From assembly GCA_964057225.1 (NCBI GenBank), contig OZ059897.1, positions 21,204,001 to 21,268,000 on the forward strand: 64,000 nt of DNA, read 5' to 3'. A model generated the notes under the pieces. That model ran no database searches. It was not told the DNA's origin and saw only the letters and a program-made list of their open reading frames with translations. This stretch comes from Auanema rhodensis (lineage: Eukaryota > Nematoda > Chromadorea > Rhabditida > Rhabditidae). This document shows, one piece after another, positions 50,886 to 63,869 of this stretch. Both the position numbers and the translations under genes were made by a program. Position 1 is the first letter of the stretch; the number at the start of each line of letters is the position of its first letter.

Positions 50886-52990
50886 ACTATACTACATTGA
50901 GAAACGCTTGATACAAGAATTAGTTATGATCGTTTGAAAAATGATGCATTAGTGTATGTTGAGTTTCCATGTACACTCAACATTGCTTCCAAAAACATTT
51001 TGACAAAAATTTTTTCGAAAAATTTCAAAATAATTTAGCAAAAAGTAGATGTTTTTAGATTCCTTTTTTTAAGGCAAAGACGATGGACAATGTTATTCAA
51101 CGAAAAAATTATTTCTTCAGGGTGAAAATCGAGGATATAAGTGTGAACTTATATCAGTTGATATCTCGGTGCATTTTCAAGCTAGCGCAAATGTGATAAC
51201 ACAGATCGACGCAGCTTAAAAATCCGCATCGAATGCACTATACTACATTGAGAAACGCTTGATACAAAAATTAGTTATGATCGTTTGAAAAATGATGCAT
51301 TAGTGTATGTTGAGTTTCCATGTACACTCAACATTGCTTCCAAAAACATTTTGACAAAAATTTTTTCGAAAAATTTCAAAATAATTTAGCAAAAAGTAGA
51401 TGTTTTTAGATTCCATTTTTCAAGGCAAAGACGATAGACAATGTTATTCAACGAAAAAATTAATTCTTCAGGGTGAAAATCGAGGATATAAGTGTGAACT
51501 TATATCAGTTGATATCTCGGTGCATTTTTAAGCTAGCGCGAATCTGATAACACAGATCGACGCAGCTTAAAAATCCGCATCGAATGCACTATACTACATT
51601 GAGAAACGCTTAATACAAAAATTAGTTATGATCGTTTGAAAAATGATGCATTAGTGTATGTTGAGTTTCCATGTACACTCAACATTGCTTCCAAAAACAT
51701 TTTGACAAAAATTTTTTCGAAAAATTTCAAAATAATTTAGCAAAAAGTAGATGTTTTTGATTCCTTTTTTTAAGGCAAAGACGATGGACAATGTTATTCA
51801 ACGAAAAAATTATTTCTTCAGGGTGAAAATCGAGGATATAAGTGTGAACTTATATCAGTTGATATCTCGGTGCATTTTTAAGCTAGCGCAAATCTGATAA
51901 CACAGATCGACGCAGCTTAAAAATCCGCATCGAATGCACTATACTACATTAAGAAACGCTTAATACAAAAATTAGTTATGATCGTTTGAAAAATGATGCA
52001 TTAGTGTATGTTGAGTTTCCATGTACACTCAACATTGCTTCCAAAAACATTTTGACAAAAATTTTTTCGAAAAATTTCAAAATAATTTAGCAAAAAGTAG
52101 ATGTTTTTAGATTCCATTTTTTAAGGCAAAGACGATAGACAATGTTATTCAACGAAAAAATTAATTCTTCAGGGTGAAAATCGAGGATATAAGTGTGAAC
52201 TTATATCAGTTGATATCTCGGTGCATTTTTAAGCTAGCGCAAATCTGATAACACAGATCGACGCAGCTTAAAAATCCGCATCAAATGCACTATACTACAT
52301 CGAGAAACGCTTAATACAAAAATTAGTTATGATCGTTTGAAAAATGATGCATTAGTGTATGTTGAGTTTCCATGTACACTCAACATTGCTTCCAAAAACA
52401 TTTTGACAAAAATTTTTTCGAAAAATTTCAAAATAATTTAGCAAAAAGTAGATGTTTTTAGATTCCTTTTTTTAAGGCAAAGACGATGGACAATGTTATT
52501 CAACGAAAAAATTATTTCTTCAGGGTGAAAATCCAGGATATAAGTGTGAACTTATATCAGTTGATATCTCGGTGCATTTTTAAGCTAGCGCAAATCTGAT
52601 AACACAGATCGACGCAGCTTAAAAATCCGCATCGAATGCACTATACTACATTAAGAAACGCTTAATACGAAAATTAGTTATGATCGTTTGAAAAATGATG
52701 CATTAGTGTATGTTGAGTTTCCATGTACACTCAACATTGCTTCCAAAAACATTTTGACAAAAATTTTTTCGAAAAATTTCGAAATAATTTAGCAAAAAGT
52801 AGATGTTTTTAGATTTCATTTTTCAAGGCAAAGACGATAGACAATGTAATTCAACGAAAAAATTAATTCTTCAGGGTGAAAATCGAGGATATAAGTGTGA
52901 ACTGATATCAGTTGATATCTCGGTGCATTTTCAAGCTAGCGCAAATCTGATAACACAGATCGACGCAGCTTAAAAATCCGCATCGAATGC
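50886..52990 (+). repeat. 6-monomer higher-order repeat, 2105-bp copy 2
   Basis: Positions one to four match 48781-50183: ACAAGAATTA/G308, GCGCGAATC, the deletion unit and ATTAAG. Positions five and six differ: 52289 ATCGAG with AATCCAGG, and 52640 ATTAAG with ACGAAAATT, G142 and private TGTAATTC. These last two recur downstream at 54745-55446 and 57552-58253. Confidence 0.85.
51588..51937 (+). repeat. 350-bp monomer with A172 deleted, copy 2
   Basis: Same TTTTTGATTCC deletion, CTTAAT, T185, G200, T227 and GCTAG, 2105 bp after copy 1. Confidence 0.93.
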
Positions 52991-54393
52991 ACTATACTAC
53001 ATTGAGAAACGCTTAATACAAAAATTAGTTATGATCGTTTGAAAAATGATGCATTAGTGTATGTTGAGTTTCCATGTACACTCAACATTGCTTCCAAAAA
53101 CATTTTGACAAAAATTTTTTCGAAAAATTTCAAAATAATTTAGCAAAAAGTAGATGTTTTTAGATTCCTTTTTTTAAGGCAAAGACGATGGACAATGTTA
53201 TTCAACGAAAAAATTATTTCTTCAGGGTGAAAATCGAGGATATAAGTGTGAACTTATATCAGTTGATATCTCGGTGCATTTTCAAGCTAGCGCAAATGTG
53301 ATAACACAGATCGACGCAGCTTAAAAATCCGCATCGAATGCACTATACTACATTGAGAAACGCTTGATACAAAAATTAGTTATGATCGTTTGAAAAATGA
53401 TGCATTAGTGTATGTTGAGTTTCCATGTACACTCAACATTGCTTCCAAAAACATTTTGACAAAAATTTTTTCGAAAAATTTCAAAATAATTTAGCAAAAA
53501 GTAGATGTTTTTAGATTCCATTTTTCAAGGCAAAGACGATAGACAATGTTATTCAACGAAAAAATTAATTCTTCAGGGTGAAAATCGAGGATATAAGTGT
53601 GAACTTATATCAGTTGATATCTCGGTGCATTTTTAAGCTAGCGCGAATCTGATAACACAGATCGACGCAGCTTAAAAATCCGCATCGAATGCACTATACT
53701 ACATTGAGAAACGCTTAATACAAAAATTAGTTATGATCGTTTGAAAAATGATGCATTAGTGTATGTTGAGTTTCCATGTACACTCAACATTGCTTCCAAA
53801 AACATTTTGACAAAAATTTTTTCGAAAAATTTCAAAATAATTTAGCAAAAAGTAGATGTTTTTGATTCCTTTTTTTAAGGCAAAGACGATGGACAATGTT
53901 ATTCAACGAAAAAATTATTTCTTCAGGGTGAAAATCGAGGATATAAGTGTGAACTTATATCAGTTGATATCTCGGTGCATTTTTAAGCTAGCGCAAATCT
54001 GATAACACAGATCGACGCAGCTTAAAAATCCGCATCGAATGCACTATACTACATTAAGAAACGCTTAATACAAAAATTAGTTATGATCGTTTGAAAAATG
54101 ATGCATTAGTGTATGTTGAGTTTCCATGTACACTCAACATTGCTTCCAAAAACATTTTGACAAAAATTTTTTCGAAAAATTTCAAAATAATTTAGCAAAA
54201 AGTAGATGTTTTTAGATTCCATTTTTCAAGGCAAAGACGATAGACAATGTTATTCAACGAAAAAATTAATTCTTCAGGGTGAAAATCGAGGATATAAGTG
54301 TGAACTTATATCAGTTGATATCTCGGTGCATTTTTAAGCTAGCGCAAATCTGATAACACAGATCGACGCAGCTTAAAAATCCGCATCAAATGC
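52991..54393 (+). repeat. Third, four-monomer copy of the 2105-bp HOR
   Basis: Positions one to four again: T185/G200/T227 with G308 (here with CTTAATACAAAAATT instead of ACAAGAATTA), GCGCGAATC, the deletion unit at 53693 and ATTAAG at 54043. The spacing from copy 2 is 2105 bp. Confidence 0.85.
53693..54042 (+). repeat. 350-bp monomer with A172 deleted, copy 3
   Basis: Same deletion and flanking classes as copy 2, 2105 bp downstream. It opens the nine-monomer block that ends at 56850. Confidence 0.93.
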
Positions 54394-54744
54394 ACTATAC
54401 TACATCGAGAAACGCTTAATACGAAAATTAGTTATGATCGTTTGAAAAATGATGCATTAGTGTATGTTGAGTTTCCATGTACACTCAACATTGCTTCCAA
54501 AAACATTTTGACAAAAATTTTTTCGAAAAATTTCAAAATAATTTAGCAAAAAGTAGATGTTTTTAGATTCCATTTTTCAAGGCAAAGACGATAGACAATG
54601 TTATTCAACGAAAAAATTAATTCTTCAGGGTGAAAATCGAGGATATAAGTGTGAACTTATATCAGTTGATATCTCGGTGCATTTTTAAGCTAGCGCAAAT
54701 CTGATAACACAGATCGACGCAGCTTAAAAATCCGCATCAAATGC
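54394..54744 (+). repeat. Extra monomer, hybrid of its neighbours
   Basis: The head ATCGAG...ACGAAAATT matches the next unit (54745), while the tail ATTCCATTTTTC, T265, A346 matches the previous one (54043). It is present in the 9-mer and absent from the 8-mer copy, and is the reciprocal of the hybrid at 35803: a one-unit gain rather than a loss. Confidence 0.8.
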
Positions 54745-56850
54745 ACTATACTACATCGAGAAACGCTTAATACGAAAATTAGTTATGATCGTTTGAAAAA
54801 TGATGCATTAGTGTATGTTGAGTTTCCATGTACACTCAACATTGCTTCCAAAAACATTTTGACAAAAATTTTTTCGAAAAATTTCAAAATAATTTAGCAA
54901 AAAGTAGATGTTTTTAGATTCCTTTTTTTAAGGCAAAGACGATGGACAATGTTATTCAACGAAAAAATTATTTCTTCAGGGTGAAAATCCAGGATATAAG
55001 TGTGAACTTATATCAGTTGATATCTCGGTGCATTTTTAAGCTAGCGCAAATCTGATAACACAGATCGACGCAGCTTAAAAATCCGCATCGAATGCACTAT
55101 ACTACATTAAGAAACGCTTAATACGAAAATTAGTTATGATCGTTTGAAAAATGATGCATTAGTGTATGTTGAGTTTCCATGTACACTCAACATTGCTTCC
55201 AAAAACATTTTGACAAAAATTTTTTCGAAAAATTTCGAAATAATTTAGCAAAAAGTAGATGTTTTTAGATTTCATTTTTCAAGGCAAAGACGATAGACAA
55301 TGTTATTCAACGAAAAAATTAATTCTTCAGGGTGAAAATCGAGGATATAAGTGTGAACTGATATCAGTTGATATCTCGGTGCATTTTCAAGCTAGCGCAA
55401 ATCTGATAACACAGATCGACGCAGCTTAAAAATCCGCATCGAATGCACTATACTACATTGAGAAACGCTTAATACAAAAATTAGTTATGATCGTTTGAAA
55501 AATGATGCATTAGTGTATGTTGAGTTTCCATGTACACTCAACATTGCTTCCAAAAACATTTTGACAAAAATTTTTTCGAAAAATTTCAAAATAATTTAGC
55601 AAAAAGTAGATGTTTTTAGATTCCTTTTTTCAAGGCAAAGACGATAGACAATGTTATTCAACGAAAAAATTAATTCTTCAGGGTGAAAATCGAGGATATA
55701 AGTGTGAACTTATATCAGTTGATATCTCGGTGCATTTTTAAGCTAGCGCAAATCTGATAACACAGATCGACGCAGCTTAAAAATTCGCATCGAATGCACT
55801 ATACTACATTGAGAAACGCTTGATACAAAAATTAGTTATGATCGTTTGAAAAATGATGCATTAGTGTACGTTGAGTTTCCATGTACACTCAATATTGCTT
55901 CCAAAAACATTTTGACAAAAATTTTTTCGAAAAATTTCAAAATAATTTAGCAAAAAGTAGATGTTTTTAGATTCCTTTTTTCAAGGCAAAGACGATAGAC
56001 AATGTTATTCAACGAAAAAATTAATTCTTCAGGGTGAAAATCGAGGATATAAGTGTGAACTGATATCAGTTGATATCTCGGTGCATTTTCAAGCTAGCGC
56101 AAATCTGATAACACAGATCGACGCAGCTTAAAAATCCGCATCGAATGCACTATACTACATTGAGAAACGCTTAATACAAAAATTAGTTATGATCGTTTGA
56201 AAAATGATGCATTAGTGTATGTTGAGTTTCCATGTACACTCAACATTGCTTCCAAAAACATTTTGACAAAAATTTTTTCGAAAAATTTCGAAATAATTTA
56301 GCAAAAAGTAGATGTTTTTAGATTCCAATTTTCAAGGCAAAGACGATAGACAATGTTATTCAACGAAAAAATTAATTCTTCAGGGTGAAAATCGAGGATA
56401 TAAGTGGGAACTTATATCAGTTGATATCTCGGTGCATTTTTAAGCTAGCGCAAATCTGATAACACAGATCGACGCAGCTTAAAAATCCGCATCGAATGCA
56501 CTATACTACATTGAGAAACGCTTAATACAAAAATTAGTTATGATCGTTTGAAAAATGATGCATTAGTCTATGTTGAGTTTCCATGTACACTCAACATTGC
56601 TTCCAAAAACATTTTGACAAAAATTTTTTCGAAAAATTTCAAAATAATTTAGCAAAAAGTAGATGTTTTTAGATTCCATTTTTCAAGGCAAAGACGATAG
56701 ACAATGTTATTCAACGAAAAAATTAATTCTTCAGGGTGAAAATCGAGGATATAAGTGTGAACTTATATCAGTTGATATCTCGGTGCATTTTTAAGCTAGC
56801 GCGAATCTGATAACACAGATCGACGCAGCTTAAAAATCCGCATCGAATGC

Positions 56851-57200
56851 ACTATACTACATTGAGAAACGCTTAATACAAAAATTAGTTATGATCGTTT
56901 GAAAAATGATGCATTAGTGTATGTTGAGTTTCCATGTACACTCAACATTGCTTCCAAAAACATTTTGACAAAAATTTTTTCGAAAAATTTCAAAATAATT
57001 TAGCAAAAAGTAGATGTTTTTGATTCCTTTTTTTAAGGCAAAGACGATGGACAATGTTATTCAACGAAAAAATTATTTCTTCAGGGTGAAAATCGAGGAT
57101 ATAAGTGTGAACTTATATCAGTTGATATCTCGGTGCATTTTTAAGCTAGCGCAAATCTGATAACACAGATCGACGCAGCTTAAAAATCCGCATCGAATGC
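56851..57200 (+). repeat. 350-bp monomer with A172 deleted, copy 4
   Basis: Same deletion, 3158 bp after copy 3 (nine units less 1 bp). The change of spacing from 2105 to 3158 shows that this marker has been carried by two different HOR lengths. Confidence 0.93.
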
Positions 57201-59657
57201 ACTATACTACATTAAGAAACGCTTAATACAAAAATTAGTTATGATCGTTTGAAAAATGATGCATTAGTGTATGTTGAGTTTCCATGTACACTCAACATTG
57301 CTTCCAAAAACATTTTGACAAAAATTTTTTCGAAAAATTTCAAAATAATTTAGCAAAAAGTAGATGTTTTTAGATTCCATTTTTCAAGGCAAAGACGATA
57401 GACAATGTTATTCAACGAAAAAATTAATTCTTCAGGGTGAAAATCGAGGATATAAGTGTGAACTTATATCAGTTGATATCTCGGTGCATTTTTAAGCTAG
57501 CGCAAATCTGATAACACAGATCGACGCAGCTTAAAAATCCGCATCAAATGCACTATACTACATCGAGAAACGCTTAATACGAAAATTAGTTATGATCGTT
57601 TGAAAAATGATGCATTAGTGTATGTTGAGTTTCCATGTACACTCAACATTGCTTCCAAAAACATTTTGACAAAAATTTTTTCGAAAAATTTCAAAATAAT
57701 TTAGCAAAAAGTAGATGTTTTTAGATTCCTTTTTTTAAGGCAAAGACGATGGACAATGTTATTCAACGAAAAAATTATTTCTTCAGGGTGAAAATCCAGG
57801 ATATAAGTGTGAACTTATATCAGTTGATATCTCGGTGCATTTTTAAGCTAGCGCAAATCTGATAACACAGATCGACGCAGCTTAAAAATCCGCATCGAAT
57901 GCACTATACTACATTAAGAAACGCTTAATACGAAAATTAGTTATGATCGTTTGAAAAATGATGCATTAGTGTATGTTGAGTTTCCATGTACACTCAACAT
58001 TGCTTCCAAAAACATTTTGACAAAAATTTTTTCGAAAAATTTCGAAATAATTTAGCAAAAAGTAGATGTTTTTAGATTTCATTTTTCAAGGCAAAGACGA
58101 TAGACAATGTTATTCAACGAAAAAATTAATTCTTCAGGGTGAAAATCGAGGATATAAGTGTGAACTGATATCAGTTGATATCTCGGTGCATTTTCAAGCT
58201 AGCGCAAATCTGATAACACAGATCGACGCAGCTTAAAAATCCGCATCGAATGCACTATACTACATTGAGAAACGCTTAATACAAAAATTAGTTATGATCG
58301 TTTGAAAAATGATGCATTAGTGTATGTTGAGTTTCCATGTACACTCAACATTGCTTCCAAAAACATTTTGACAAAAATTTTTTCGAAAAATTTCAAAATA
58401 ATTTAGCAAAAAGTAGATGTTTTTAGATTCCTTTTTTCAAGGCAAAGACGATAGACAATGTTATTCAACGAAAAAATTAATTCTTCAGGGTGAAAATCGA
58501 GGATATAAGTGTGAACTTATATCAGTTGATATCTCGGTGCATTTTTAAGCTAGCGCAAATCTGATAACACAGATCGACGCAGCTTAAAAATTCGCATCGA
58601 ATGCACTATACTACATTGAGAAACGCTTGATACAAAAATTAGTTATGATCGTTTGAAAAATGATGCATTAGTGTACGTTGAGTTTCCATGTACACTCAAT
58701 ATTGCTTCCAAAAACATTTTGACAAAAATTTTTTCGAAAAATTTCAAAATAATTTAGCAAAAAGTAGATGTTTTTAGATTCCTTTTTTCAAGGCAAAGAC
58801 GATAGACAATGTTATTCAACGAAAAAATTAATTCTTCAGGGTGAAAATCGAGGATATAAGTGTGAACTGATATCAGTTGATATCTCGGTGCATTTTCAAG
58901 CTAGCGCAAATCTGATAACACAGATCGACGCAGCTTAAAAATCCGCATCGAATGCACTATACTTCATTGAGAAACGCTTAATACAAAAATTAGTTATGAT
59001 CGTTTGAAAAATGATGCATTAGTGTATGTTGAGTTTCCATGTACACTCAACATTGCTTCCAAAAACATTTTGACAAAAATTTTTTCGAAAAATTTCGAAA
59101 TAATTTAGCAAAAAGTAGATGTTTTTAGATTCCAATTTTCAAGGCAAAGACGATAGACAATGTTATTCAACGAAAAAATTAATTCTTCAGGGTGAAAATC
59201 GAGGATATAAGTGGGAACTTATATCAGTTGATATCTCGGTGCATTTTTAAGCTAGCGCAAATCTGATAACACAGATCGACGCAGCTTAAAAATCCGCATC
59301 GAATGCACTATACTACATTGAGAAACGCTTAATACAAAAATTAGTTATGATCGTTTGAAAAATGATGCATTAGTCTATGTTGAGTTTCCATGTACACTCA
59401 ACATTGCTTCCAAAAACATTTTGACAAAAATTTTTTCGAAAAATTTCAAAATAATTTAGCAAAAAGTAGATGTTTTTAGATTCCATTTTTCAAGGCAAAG
59501 ACGATAGACAATGTTATTCAACGAAAAAATTAATTCTTCAGGGTGAAAATCGAGGATATAAGTGTGAACTTATATCAGTTGATATCTCGGTGCATTTTTA
59601 AGCTAGCGCAAATCTGATAACACAGATCGACGCAGCTTAAAAATCCGCATCGAATGC
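56851..59657 (+). repeat. 8-monomer higher-order repeat copy
   Basis: Same order as 53693-56850 minus the extra unit. Shared rare markers: AATCCAGG (57552), ACGAAAATT with G142 (57903), AAATTCGC (58254), TACG/G265 (58605), ATTCCAATTTTC with GTGGGAAC (58956) and AGTCTATG (59307). Differences include ACTTCATTGAG at 58956 and GCGCAAATC at 59307. Confidence 0.88.
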
Positions 59658-61412
59658 ACTATACTACATCGAGAAACGCTTAATACAAAAATTAGTTATG
59701 ATCGTTTGAAAAATGATGCATTAGTGTATGTTGAGTTTCCATGTACACTCAACATTGCTTCCAAAAACATTTTGACAAAAATTTTTTCGAAAAATTTCAA
59801 AATAATTTAGCAAAAAGTAGATGTTTTTAGATTCCTTTTTTTAAGGCAAAGACGATGGACAATGTTATTCAACGAAAAAATTATTTCTTCAGGGTGAAAA
59901 TCGAGGATATAAGTGTGAACTTATATCAGTTGATATCTCGGTGCATTTTTAAGCTAGCGCAAATCTGATAACACAGATCGACGCAGCTTAAAAATCCGCA
60001 TCGAATGCACTATACTACATTAAGAAACGCTTAATACGAAAATTAGTTATGATCGTTTGAAAAATGATGCATTAGTGTATGTTGAGTTTCCATGTACACT
60101 CAACATTGCTTCCAAAAACATTTTGACAAAAATTTTTTCGAAAAATTTCGAAATAATTTAGCAAAAAGTAGATGTTTTTAGATTCCATTTTTCAAGGCAA
60201 AGACGATAGACAATGTTATTCAACGAAAAAATTAATTCTTCAGGGTGAAAATCGAGGATATAAGTGTGAACCTATATCAGTTGATATCTCGGTGCATTTT
60301 CAAGCTAGCGCAAATCTGATAACACAGATCGACGCAGCTTAAAAATCCGCATCGAATGCACTATACTACATTGAGAAACGCTTGATACAAAAATTAGTTA
60401 TAATCGTTTGAAAAATGATGCATTAGTGTATGTTGAGTTTCCATGTACACTCAACATTGCTTCCAAAAACATTTTGACAAAAATTTTTTCGAAAAATTTC
60501 AAAATAATTTAGCAAAAAGTAGATGTTTTTAGATTTCTTTTTTCAAGGCAAAGACGATGGACAATGCTATTCAACGAAAAAATTAATTCTTCAGGGTGAA
60601 AATCGAGGATATAAGTGTGAACTTATATCAGTTGATATCTCGGTGCATTTTTAAGCTAGCGCAAATCTGATAACACAGATCGACGCAGCTTAAAAATCCG
60701 CATCGAATGCCTTATACTACATCGAGAAACGCTTGATACAAAAATTGGTTATGATCGTTTGAAAAATGATGCATTAGTGTATGTTGAGTTTCCATGTACA
60801 CTCAACATTGCTTCCAAAAACATTTTGACAAAAATTTTTTCGAAAAATTTCAAAAAAATTTAGCAAAAAGTAGATGTTTTTAGATTCCTTTTTTCAAGGC
60901 AAAGACGATAGACAATGTTATTCAACGAAAAAATTAATTCTTCAGGGTGAAAATCGAGGATATAAGTGTGAACTGATATCAGTTGATATCTCGGTGCATT
61001 TTCAAGCTAGCGCAAATCTGATAACACAGATCGACGCAGCTTAAAAATCCGCATCGAATGCACTATACTACATTGAGAAACGCTTAATACAAAAATTAGT
61101 TATGATCGTTTGAAAAATGATGCATTAGTGTATGTTGAGTTTCCATGTACACTCAACATTGCTTCCAAAAACATTTTGACAAAAATTTTTTCGAAAAATT
61201 TCAAAATAATTTAGCAAAAAGTAGATGTTTTTAGATTCCTTTTTTCAAGGCAAAGACGATAGACAATGTTATTCAACGAAAAAATTAATTCTTCAGGGTG
61301 AAAATCGAGGATATAAGTGTGAACTGATATCAGTTGATATCTCGGTGCATTTTCAAGCTAGCGCAAATCTGATAACACAGATCGACGCAGCTTAAAAATC
61401 CGCATCGAATGC
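58956..61412 (+). repeat. 7-monomer higher-order repeat, copy 1 (2457 bp)
   Basis: Order: ATTCCAATTTTC/GTGGGAAC; AGTCTATG; ATCGAG with T185, G200, T227; ATTAAG-ACGAAAATT-AACCTATATC; GTTATAATCG with AATGCTATT (60360); CTTATACTACATCGAG with AAATTGGTT (60711); CTTAAT/G265 (61062). It overlaps the 8-mer block by two units and repeats at 61413 with the same rare markers. Confidence 0.88.
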
Positions 61413-63869
61413 ACTATACTACATTGAGAAACGCTTAATACAAAAATTAGTTATGATCGTTTGAAAAATGATGCATTAGTGTATGTTGAGTTTCCATGTA
61501 CACTCAACATTGCTTCCAAAAACATTTTGACAAAAATTTTTTCGAAAAATTTCGAAATAATTTAGCAAAAAGTAGATGTTTTTAGATTCCAATTTTCAAG
61601 GCAAAGACGATAGACAATGTTATTCAACGAAAAAATTAATTCTTCAGGGTGAAAATCGAGGATATAAGTGGGAACTTATATCAGTTGATATCTCGGTGCA
61701 TTTTTAAGCTAGCGCAAATCTGATAACACAGATCGACGCAGCTTAAAAATCCGCATCGAATGCACTATACTACATTGAGAAACGCTTAATACAAAAATTA
61801 GTTATGATCGTTTGAAAAATGATGCATTAGTGTACGTTGAGTTTCCATGTACACTCAACATTGCTTCCAAAAACATTTTGACAAAAATTTTTTCGAAAAA
61901 TTTCAAAATAATTTAGCAAAAAGTAGATGTTTTTAGATTCCATTTTTCAAGGCAAAGACGATAGACAATGTTATTCAACGAAAAAATTAATTCTTCAGGG
62001 TGAAAATCGAGGATATAAGTGTGAACTTATATCAGTTGATATCTCGGTGCATTTTTAAGCTAGCGCAAATCTGATAACACAGATCGACGCAGCTTAAAAA
62101 TCCGCATCGAATGCACTATACTACATCGAGAAACGCTTAATACAAAAATTAGTTATGATCGTTTGAAAAATGATGCATTAGTGTATGTTGAAATTCCATG
62201 TACACTCAACATTGCTTCCAAAAACATTTTGACAAAAATTTTTTCGAAAAATTTCAAAATAATTTAGCAAAAAGTAGATGTTTTTAGATTCCTTTTTTTA
62301 AGGCAAAGACGATGGACAATGTTATTCAACGAAAAAATTATTTCTTCAGGGTGAAAATCGAGGATATAAGTGTGAACTTATATCAGTTGATATCTCGGTG
62401 CATTTTTAAGCTAGCGCAAATCTGATAACACAGATCGACGCAGCTTAAAAATCCGCATCGAATGCACTATACTACATTAAGAAACGCTTAATACGAAAAT
62501 TAGTTATGATCGTTTGAAAAATGATGCATTAGTGTATGTTGAGTTTCCATGTACACTCAACATTGCTTCCAAAAACATTTTGACAAAAATTTTTTCGAAA
62601 AATTTCGAAATAATTTAGCAAAAAGTAGATGTTTTTAGATTCCATTTTTCAAGGCAAAGACGATAGACAATGTTATTCAACGAAAAAATTAATTCTTCAG
62701 GGTGAAATTCGAGGATATAAGTGTGAACCTATATCAGTTGATATCTCGGTGCATTTTCAAGCTAGCGCAAATCTGATAACACAGATCGACACAGCTTAAA
62801 AATCCGCATCGAATGCACTATACTACATTAAGAAACGCTTGATACAAAAATTAGTTATAATCGTTTGAAAAATGATGCATTAGTGTATGTTGAGTTTCCA
62901 TGTACACTCAACATTGCTTCCAAAAACATTTTGACAAAAATTTTTTCGAAAAATTTCAAAATAATTTAGCAAAAAGTAGATGTTTTTAGATTTCTTTTTT
63001 CAAGGCAAAAACGATGGACAATGCTATTCAACGAAAAAATTAATTCTTCAGGGTGAAAATCGAGGATATAAGTGTGAACTTATATCAGTTGATATCTCGG
63101 TGCATTTTTAAGCTAGCGCAAATCTGATAACACAGATCGACGCAGCTTAAAAATCCGCATCGAATGCCTTATACTACATCGAGAAACGCTTGATACAAAA
63201 ATTGGTTATGATCGTTTGAAAAATGATGCATTAGTGTATGTTGAGTTTCCATGTACACTCAACATTGCTTCCAAAAACATTTTGACAAAAATTTTTTCGA
63301 AAAATTTCAAAATAATTTAGCAAAAAGTAGATGTTTTTAGATTCCATTTTTCAAGGCAAAGACGATAGACAATGTTATTCAACGAAAAAATTAATTCTTC
63401 AGGGTGAAAATCGAGGATATAAGTGTGAACTTATATCAGTTGATATCTCGGTGCATTTTTAAGCTAGCGCAAATCTGATAACACAGATCGACGCAGCTTA
63501 AAAATCCGCATCGAATGCACTATACTACATTGAGAAACGCTTGATACAAAAATTAGTTATGATTGTTTGAAAAATGATGCATTAGTGTATGTTGAGTTTC
63601 CATGTACACTCAACATTGCTTCCAAAAACATTTTGACAAAAATTTTTTCGAAAAATTTCGAAATAATTTAGCAAAAAGTAGATGTTTTTAAATTCCTTTT
63701 CTTAAGGCAAAGACGATGGACAATGTTATTCAACGAAAAAATTAATTCTTCAGGGTGAAAATCGAGGATATAAGTGTGAACTTATATCAGTTGATATCTC
63801 GGTGCATTTTTAAGCTAGCGCAAATCTGATAACACAGATCGACGCAGCTTAAAAATTCGCATCGAATGC
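61413..63869 (+). repeat. 7-monomer higher-order repeat, copy 2 (2457 bp)
   Basis: Positions one to six match copy 1: GTGGGAAC (61413), 61764 (with TACG in place of AGTCTATG), 62115 (private GTTGAAATTCC), 62466 (private TGAAATTCG and CGACACAGC), 62817 (ATAATCG at 62859, AATGCTATT at 63024) and 63168 (CTTATAC, AAATTGGTT). Position seven (63519) is different, with GATTGTTTG, TTTAAATTCC and TTTTCTTAAGG, so homology ends before it. Confidence 0.87.

Larger units (their letters stand above)
53693..56850 (+). repeat. 9-monomer higher-order repeat copy
   Basis: Order: deletion unit; ATTAAG/A346; ATCGAG-ACGAAAATT with ATTCCAT (54394); ATCGAG-ACGAAAATT with AATCCAGG (54745); ATTAAG-ACGAAAATT-G142 (55096); CTTAAT with AAATTCGC (55447); TACG/G265 (55798); CTTAAT with ATTCCAATTTTC and GTGGGAAC (56149); CTTAAT with AGTCTATG and GCGCGAATC (56500). 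The next block, 56851-59657, repeats it without the 54394 unit. Confidence 0.87.
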
